Positions 58,301-64,000 of a stretch of DNA of 64,000 nucleotides are shown in pieces. The DNA comes from Nemopilema nomurai (taxonomy: Eukaryota > Cnidaria > Scyphozoa > Rhizostomeae > Rhizostomatidae), in contig ML133421.1 of NCBI GenBank assembly GCA_003864495.1, positions 1,550,001-1,614,000 on the forward strand, given 5' to 3'. A program made the position numbers and the translations under genes. Every line of letters begins with the position of its first letter. Position 1 is the stretch's first letter. The notes beneath the pieces were generated by a model, which worked only from the letters and a program-made list of their open reading frames with translations, was not told the origin of the DNA and did no database searches.

Positions 58301-59906
58301 CATTCCCATTAAGCAAAGTTGTCATGCAACCTGACCAGGCGAAATTTGCACGCCCAACCATCACCCCTGTCTCAAACTGGACTTTCTAATAAGCATTGTT
58401 TTAAGGGGGAGAAGCAGCTACTTGTGGGTTAAATGGGTAAGAATAATAAAAAATATGCTACATAAATGTTTTACAGGCATTGTAGCCCTGCATTGTTCTT
58501 TATTTGCTTTGATCCCTTGTATTCTATAGATTTGTTTACACTCAATATTTATTTGTCTGTTTCAGTGGCCAAGCAAGTTTTCTGGTGCCATTCCTGTACT
58601 ATAGACTTTTACAACTGCGGTATAGCTCCAGGCGGAACCCGTATTCCCGGTAAGTCTCTTGTCTTCTTTATCCGAAGTCCGAGTTTGAGCGGCTGCCTAG
58701 AAGCAAAGACAAACTTTCAGCCTTTTTGGTGATTGGTTTTCCGCGGTTATAAGCACTTGTTGAAGGTTTAAGGTAATGAAGCAATTTAGATACAACTGCT
58801 TTTGATACCCATAGCGACTATTTGTAATTGGAACTGGAATGGCGAGGCGTGTGTTCATCACGAGCGGTCGACAAAAGATGGGGCATGAATTTGCTGCAAT
58901 GAGCTTTATTTTCTTTAGCCAAATCGTTTAAAAGTCAGAAATTTTTTTACGAAAGCTGGCAGACATGGTGACTTGGTAATGCGAAAATTCTTATTTGATC
59001 ATCTCTCTGAAGACCAACTTAACGAATGTCTGTTCGTCATGTTATGTCTGTCCAAAGTTAGAACAAGTGAAGGATTCTTGTACCGAAACCTATGACAGGA
59101 TTCTTTGCTCTTTTGACATTTATCCTCAGAGGAATCTCCGTTGACACCGAAAACCATCTGTTTAGTATAAAGCCTTCAAGATATCGCATCCTTCCTATCA
59201 ATTGCGAAAGACCACAAGATAGTTGTAATCCTATCATTGATACTATAAGTCAAAAGTATTGCCAACAAACGAGGGATTTTCTCGCCAACATCATTGTACA
59301 TCGACATGGCGGCTGTCGTGTCAACATTCCAGCGGAAGCCTTGAGCGGACCGCCAGGAGCTGCTTTAAGGCTTTTTATAGATATGTGAACCATTTTTGTA
59401 CCCTGGATTCATTTATATCATTGTCAACTAGACTAGGCCGTCATACTGGTATTTTCAATCACTCTATATTTAACATATCGTCACGCCACGAAGAGTAGCT
59501 AGAAATCGTACGTTGGGGAGTACACTGGAAGATAGATGCATATGTCACTTTTTGAACATTTTTATATTTTAATTATGCACATTTGCTGGATATTGTAATT
59601 TTTCCTGCTTTTGTATGTATGAAGTATCGCAAAAGGCACCATCAAAAGCTTTTGCATTGAAGAAAACTGAACCAGCCTGCTTTATCGAAGTATCGAGTGT
59701 TCAAACTGAGAAGATGCTCTTTTATCGTCAGTTATTTTGTTCATTCTAGTTTGATGTTCCAAAATATACGCTTGGGGATCGAGCAACTTGCACGCAACCC
59801 GAGGTGTCCCGCGGTTGTTGGCCGTATGCTCTTTGGTTTTACTGCCTTTGTATCGCGGTTAGCACCTGCAACACAACAACAACAACAACAACAACAACAG
59901 CAATAA
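49329..59906 (+). CDS. TMEM33: TMEM33, ER membrane protein, with a C-terminal polyglutamine extension
   Basis: Nine exons join in phase to 265 residues plus TAA: 49329-49400, 50112-50206, 53522-53594, 54352-54454, 55169-55236, 55638-55669, 56173-56286, 58566-58649, 59750-59906. Family landmarks appear in order: ENKYDTALWLLRMY, SALRLHQRLP, QEDAFHYLWYSVLF, VFAVLHASHFTRRIVD, LQFIASSEIMMMPVTFLML, PFLYYRLLQLRYSSRRNPYSR and FTAFVSRLAP (human ends AFISRLAPTVP). Several hydrophobic membrane segments are evident. TMEM33 is an ER/nuclear-envelope protein linked to reticulon function, ER calcium and the unfolded-protein response in vertebrates. The start ATG sits in AAAATGGCGGAC, a common YY1-like context. 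After SRLAPAT the frame enters a CAA tract giving ten glutamines, so the protein is slightly longer than the human one (247). Confidence 0.97.
50455..50632 (-). repeat. Dispersed repeat family, inverted copy F
   Basis: Reverse complement reads CAGAGTATGCAAGAAATT, CCAAAAGCTGATAAAAT, AGCCAGTTGCAAATCAGAAA and TTTTAAAAGAGTCCAAG, matching copies C-E. Confidence 0.8.
50785..51656. mobile_element. Inverted-repeat element, 872 bp, hAT-like
   Basis: Perfect 16-bp inverted ends CAGGCCTTCCTGGGAA (50785-50800 and 51641-51656). Flanks share CATATA (50779-50784 and 51657-51662) in a TA-rich context, so the duplication length is uncertain. The right end carries a palindromic GTGCGATCGCACGC. No coding content. 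Confidence 0.8.
51825..52819. mobile_element. Non-autonomous hAT-type element, 995 bp
   Basis: Perfect 13-bp inverted ends CAGGCCTTTTCGT (51825-51837 and 52807-52819). The flanking octamers ACATGATT and GCATGATT match at 7 of 8 positions. Near both ends, GCGATCGCCCTTG and ATGTGGGCAGTT...TTGCCCTTG occur in the same orientation, so the subterminal blocks are direct, not inverted. It contains a full copy of the same dispersed repeat it landed in. Confidence 0.85.
52341..52592 (+). repeat. Dispersed repeat family, copy D
   Basis: The best full copy: TTGCATGCTTAAAGTACTTT, CCGCAGAGTATGCAAAAG, AGCCAGTTGCGGATCGGAAA, TGACCAATCAGTGTTACTG, GGGATTTTCCATTGAATG. Inside the hAT-type element 51825-52819. 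Confidence 0.85.
56287..58565 (+). other. TMEM33 intron 7
   Basis: 2.3 kb without a recognised gene, repeat boundary or conserved frame. Confidence 0.6.
58650..59749 (+). other. TMEM33 intron 8
   Basis: A 98-codon open frame at 59092-59388 (contains CQQTRDFLANIIVHRHGGCR) has no recognised domain and is not flanked by convincing phase-matched splice sites. I do not call it a gene. Confidence 0.5.
59871..59905 (+). repeat. CAA microsatellite forming the TMEM33 C-terminus
   Basis: About ten CAA/CAG codons directly before the TAA stop, continuing as an imperfect repeat (CAATAACAACGATGA) beyond it. Confidence 0.95.
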
Positions 59907-61178
59907 CAACGATGACCTAGGCAATTGCTATCATGACTTTAAAAACTTGCAAATTCTGTTTTCCATGTAGTATGGATTTTGATCAGCAATGGGAACTACC
60001 AGCATTCCCAGTTGTCTGACGAGTGATAATGGAACCAATGTTTTTATTCATTTCATCAATGTTCGTAAGTGAATTATTAACTGGATTTATGTTTCGATTC
60101 TTGATCTGGGATTAAAGGGCGTCTTGGCAACCCGAATATTGCGTTGGGTTTTCGACTCCACGGCGCATCTAGGAACAATCCGCCCTTTCATGCCCGGCTA
60201 CTTATAGTCGACCAGGTTTCACGGTAAGAATCCGGATTCCGGTACTAAACGATCTCCTCTTTCTCCATCAACCGATTCGTCTTTTAGATATGTAGTAAAA
60301 GTTCAAGTTAATAGGAGTACAATTCGGAGGCAATCGTTTCTTGAAGAGGCACTAAACTGGACAAAATAATGCACTGTTAATAGATACTTTTCCTCTGCTT
60401 AGCTCGGTTGGTTTTTCTTTTGTGTCGTCTGTACAGGATTCCAGTTACGGTTGAGGCAGTGAAGGTTCAGGATCCATAGCTAGAAAGGGCTTTAGATGTT
60501 TCCCAACCAAAAAGATGCTTTTTCTCGTTAAAAAATCTCAAATGCTTAGAGAAGTCAAGGCAAATCAGTGATTGCATTTCTGATTACGCTTTTTCGACCC
60601 GCAACTGATGTCCTACTTCTTTTCTTCATCTCAAATTTTACATTCACACGGTTATCTTGTCGTGTAGAAATAGAGCTTTAAAATTCAAGTTTCAGTAGTC
60701 TCGCAGGAATGTTTTGTAATATTTGTCAATTTTAGTGTATTTTTAGTTGGTTTTAAGTCCAATAACCAATCGTCACATAATTTTCTCAAGGCTTTGATTT
60801 GAACTTGGCTGAGTTAGGTTCCAAAAAAAAATTTAAAAAGTCAACAACCACCAGCCTAGCAAAATTAATTGCTTTCGAGCGTTTTTATTTTGAAAAAGTC
60901 AAGCAAAGAATTTATAGAAGGAACTTCTTGACTTATCGAATCTTTTCCATTGGAGGTAGCTTGATGGCTGCTTAACTAAAAAGAAACATGTTCTGAGATG
61001 GCAAATGTAGAATCACCTGGAGGGACTATCAAAGTAGATGGCGTATTCAAATGATTGAATTAGAGATATATCAAAAAATTAAGATGTCAATATGTGAACG
61101 AAAAACATAGTAATACAGTTACTCAAGATATGCTGCACAAAAGTTTAAAGGGTTTCTCAGACATTTTTCACTTTATTA
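59907..61178. other. Region downstream of TMEM33
   Basis: TMEM33 3' UTR and AT-rich intergenic DNA. No gene, RNA or bounded repeat seen. Confidence 0.6.
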
Positions 61179-61428
61179 AGCCTGGTTTCCATATAGTCAC
61201 TGAAGTCGCTGGAGTCACCAGGATCGCTCAAAAACGGGTTCAGCAACCCCAGCAACTTTATGGAAACAAACTAATTTATTTTGCTGGTGCTGAGATCGCT
61301 AAAGTTCTATCTCAGCGACCCACGGTTGAGTGCACTCAAAAATATATTTTATGGAAACATGGCAGCGACCGTCATTAACTGCTAGAAAGCACAGCGCATG
61401 CCCAGTAGTAGACTTCCTTTGCTTCAAA

Positions 61429-61957
61429 ATGGCGGCTTGTGAAGGTGCAGACAATGCACGGTACGTGAAGGAAGTGCAAAAATACGAGTGTATACACAAT
61501 AAATTCCATCCAAAATATAAAAATAAATTTGTTAAACTCAACTGCCGGGTGAAGATCGGTGAAAAATTTGCATTGTCGCCAAAGGAAGCCGAAAAAAGAT
61601 TCAAAAACATTCGAAGTTCGTACGGATTTGAAGAAATTGAGGATCATACCATCTGGATCTGGAAGAGATGCAATCCCATCTCCAAACGAATTTAAACATC
61701 TAGATTGGCTCAAGCCTCTCATAGTTCACAGAGAATCTCAGTCAAACTTGAACTCACTGAAGAAGTAGAAGAAAAGTCGGACGGGGAACAAGATCAAAAA
61801 GAGGGATTTAGTTTTCATTCTCTTCCATCTGCATCTGACAATGCCCAGGACATAATTGCTGCTGAATTGGATAAAGTATTTAGGCCGGAATCTCGAAACT
61901 CTGATATATACGCAGGTGAAAGTGTTGAGTCAATTTTACAGTTCTCTTCTTCATAGG
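61429..61957 (+). pseudogene. MADF-domain protein of a Harbinger-type element, frameshifted
   Basis: ATG in CAAAATGGCGGC. The MADF-like fold is visible as VKEVQKYECIHNKFHPKYKN, VKIGEKFALSPKEAEKRFKN and IRSSYG. The frame then shifts near 61620-61632 (continues LKKLRIIPSGSGRDAI...FKHLDWLKPLIVHRES) and again near 61735-61765 (LELTEEVEEKSDGEQDQ... to the TAG at 61955-61957, inside the nested element's end). Two breaks within 530 bp mark decay, unless they are sequence errors. MADF proteins bind DNA and act with the transposase in PIF/Harbinger elements. Confidence 0.75.
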
Positions 61958-62671
61958 CGCCGACTTTTACTTTTCCCAGGGGGGGGGGGGGTGGGTTAAA
62001 ATTTAAACTTACAAAAAGATTAAAAAGAGTTAAAAGGTAGAGAAATTCCCTGTCGCTTCAATAACGTAATACAACATACGTAGTATGTATAATAACATAA
62101 CAAAACATTTAATTAAAGCAGATATAACATCATGGTCTACAGTTTCATCAGTTTAATTCTTTGATTAATGTTTCTTTAGATAGAATAAACATTTTTTGTT
62201 ATTGTCCATCTGTCTATTTTGTTATTGTCCGTCTCACAACAAATTTGTCCATCTTGAAAAGCAAGTACGATTCAAATTCTCAGTGACAGCTATTAAATTC
62301 GAGTTTTCATCCAAAGTAGGGATGTCATTTTTATAAATTATCGGTTATGGTTTACTGCCTTTGATCAATTTGACCATTAAGACACCGTTCGATTTCCGCA
62401 ATAGACAAGTTAAAATATTAACAGATGACGTAGGAGACAGAAAGTTTAGACTAAATTTTTCACAAGGGATTTATTTGATTCGAATTATTCTTTAACAATA
62501 TATAACATTCTTTAACATTTTTGAGACTTAGAATATAGATATACCTTCCTTCAGCTGTTCTGCGCTGAATTTTCAGCCAAGTGGTGGATTTCAAACGAAA
62601 TTCCCAGGGGGGCTGAGCCCCCCATAGCAATTTCCAGGGGGGCTCGAGCCCCCACGTAGTCGGCGCCTATG
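61952..62671. mobile_element. Non-autonomous hAT-type element, 720 bp, nested in the Harbinger-type element
   Basis: Inverted ends CATAGGCGCCGACT and AGTCGGCGCCTATG with a perfect 8-bp duplication CTCTTCTT (61944-61951 and 62672-62679). It has a G12 run near the left end and repeated GGGGGGCTCGAGCCCCC-like sequence near the right end. No coding content. Confidence 0.92.
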
Positions 62672-63289
62672 CTCTTCTTGAATCAATAGCAAAAATTCTT
62701 GCCCTTGTGAAATCGATGAAGCCATTCGGGGGTCTTGAGTTTGGAAGCAAGTTAACAAATCAGACCGTATTTTGTAACCATACTAAACTCGGTTAGTTCA
62801 ATCAATAATCAATAATGTAGAATTTAATTGCTTTCATTGTTTAGAATATCGCAAGGTATGTTCATGTACAAATCAAAAAGTATCAAATCTTCAAATATCT
62901 GAAATCAAACTTCAATACTGTTTTAAATTCCCTGTAAATTGTTTCTAAAACTTCAGAATCGATGTTTTCTTTTCTGCCTGCTGTTTAAAACGCGTCTCAA
63001 AATTGATAGGACTAAAAACTTGCAAGTTTGCAACAGAAATCTTAAGTTTAATGCAGCCATGTTAACAAATTGAGAAATTGTGAATTTACGCGCCAATTGC
63101 AGGGCATTGCTCGCGCGCAATTTTAATTGCTAGGCCCAGATCTCTGGGTCGCGTTGTTCTGGAATCGAGCGACCCTCAGTGACCAAATGGAGACAGACTG
63201 TTGCTTGAATCGCTGGGGTCGCTGTATTCATTTTTCGACGACCTGGCGACCCCAGCGACCTCAGCAACTTTTATGGAAACCAGGCTTTA

Positions 63290-64000
63290 GGGATGTCTTT
63301 TTATTTCAATGAGGCTAGAACATAGATAGAAGCCATCTGGTTCATCATCAAACTGGTTCCAGCGAGGCCGTCAGATTAATTTTATCTAGAAACCCTTCAT
63401 TAAATGATGTTATCATGAAGATGAATGCCAAGTTTGGCCCTCAAATCTGTATTTTGACAAATGTGACATTTTGCTTTGCTTTGGTTTCTGGCAGGAATGG
63501 TCACCACCATCATCATACTCGGTGACTATCTGATGCTAAACATGGTGAAGCTACCCCTGGAAATAAGGCTGCCTTTACACGATACCGAATTTACTTTACA
63601 TCGGATTCATACGAGAAAGGCCTTCAGTTTACACGATGAAGATCCAAGAATATTTTTGTCAGAATCTCACAACAACTTTGAGAAACCAGACGGCATACCA
63701 GAATTAATTTCATACTCTTTTGAACTGAAATTAATCGATAGGATCAACAAAAATTCTACCACTAAAACATATTGTGACACGCCTTATATGATAATGGCGT
63801 TTATAAATTATTCACTACTTCTATGCGTAGCCAACTCGTAAGAGATGCTTTATACTTTGAAAACAGATTTTTAAATACCAAAATAAGTCAAATTGCCATG
63901 GTAGAATCCAAGGAGAAGTTTGAAAAAGCTCAACAAAACACGTGCCTTGCAAATTAAATCATCCGAGAAAATTGGGAAAATCTCTGAAAGTTTACACCAC
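63290..64000. other. Right edge of the window
   Basis: An open frame at 63476-63841 (121 codons, contains LILGDYLM-like and FELKLIDRINKN stretches) is preceded by an acceptor-like TTTCTGGCAG at 63484-63493, but no domain is recognised and no partner exon is visible. Not called as a gene. Confidence 0.4.

Larger units (their letters stand above)
61179..63286. mobile_element. PIF/Harbinger-type element, 2.1 kb
   Basis: Inverted ends AGCCTGGTTTCCAT (left) and ATGGAAACCAGGCT (right), flanked by the 3-bp duplication TTA (61176-61178 and 63287-63289), as in PIF/Harbinger. The subterminal parts are rich in GTCGCTGGGGTCGC-like motifs (61200-61330 and 63140-63270). It holds a decayed MADF-domain frame, the type of accessory DNA-binding protein these elements carry, but no DDE transposase. 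A hAT-type element (61952-62671) is nested inside. Confidence 0.85.

Noticed and set aside
59092..59388. 98-codon frame in TMEM33 intron 8
   Set aside because: No recognised domain, no matching splice sites, and TMEM33 exons on both sides join correctly without it.
1..64000. CRISPR arrays, bacterial operons, rRNA and tRNA genes
   Set aside because: No direct-repeat/spacer pattern, ribosome-binding sites, rRNA motifs or tRNA A/B boxes with a cloverleaf were seen; the window is eukaryotic.

Overview
The window is animal nuclear DNA. It is AT-rich, with intron-dense genes, GT-AG splice sites of good quality, and many DNA transposons. The deep homologies (TMEM131, DIS3, TMEM33) are pan-metazoan. 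The repeat content and protein divergence look like a cnidarian, most likely an anthozoan such as a coral or sea anemone, but the sequence alone does not fix the species. I assembled gene models by hand by joining exons whose phases match. Exon ends are therefore supported by splice consensus plus reading-frame continuity, not by transcripts.

Layout: (1) 1-9420, + strand: the 3' part (16 exons) of a TMEM131-family gene, cut by the window's left edge. One of its introns carries a broken reading frame for a small secreted repeat peptide. (2) 11273-42302, + strand: a complete 27-exon DIS3/RRP44 exosome ribonuclease gene of 955 residues. (3) 42303-49328: two minisatellite-like arrays, a single-exon orphan CDS on the - strand (44265-45116), and an unassigned stretch with open frames on both strands. 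(4) 49329-59906, + strand: a complete 9-exon TMEM33 gene (265 residues) whose C-terminus runs into a CAA repeat and becomes polyglutamine. (5) 61179-63286: a PIF/Harbinger-type element with a decayed MADF-domain frame, itself split from its right half by a hAT-type insertion.

The most notable object lies inside the 9.1-kb DIS3 intron at 22241-31366. It is a 6.9-kb DNA transposon (23012-29917) with TTAA target-site duplications and 19-bp terminal inverted repeats. It carries two convergent, intron-containing genes. The + strand gene encodes a THAP-type, Kolobok-like transposase. The - strand gene encodes a protein whose C-terminal half matches the cysteine-rich intracellular 'ballast' domain of the vertebrate P2X7 receptor, without any channel part. 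A mobile element that carries this domain is a plausible source for its spread and for its capture by P2X7.

Transposon nesting recurs. There is a hAT-type element inside the Kolobok-like element, a hAT-type element inside a hAT transposase remnant in DIS3 intron 3, a hAT-type element inside the Harbinger element, and a hAT-type element inside a copy of a locally repeated family in TMEM33 intron 2. The three host genes are housekeeping genes (secretory cargo assembly, RNA decay, ER membrane) that share a strand but no evident pathway.
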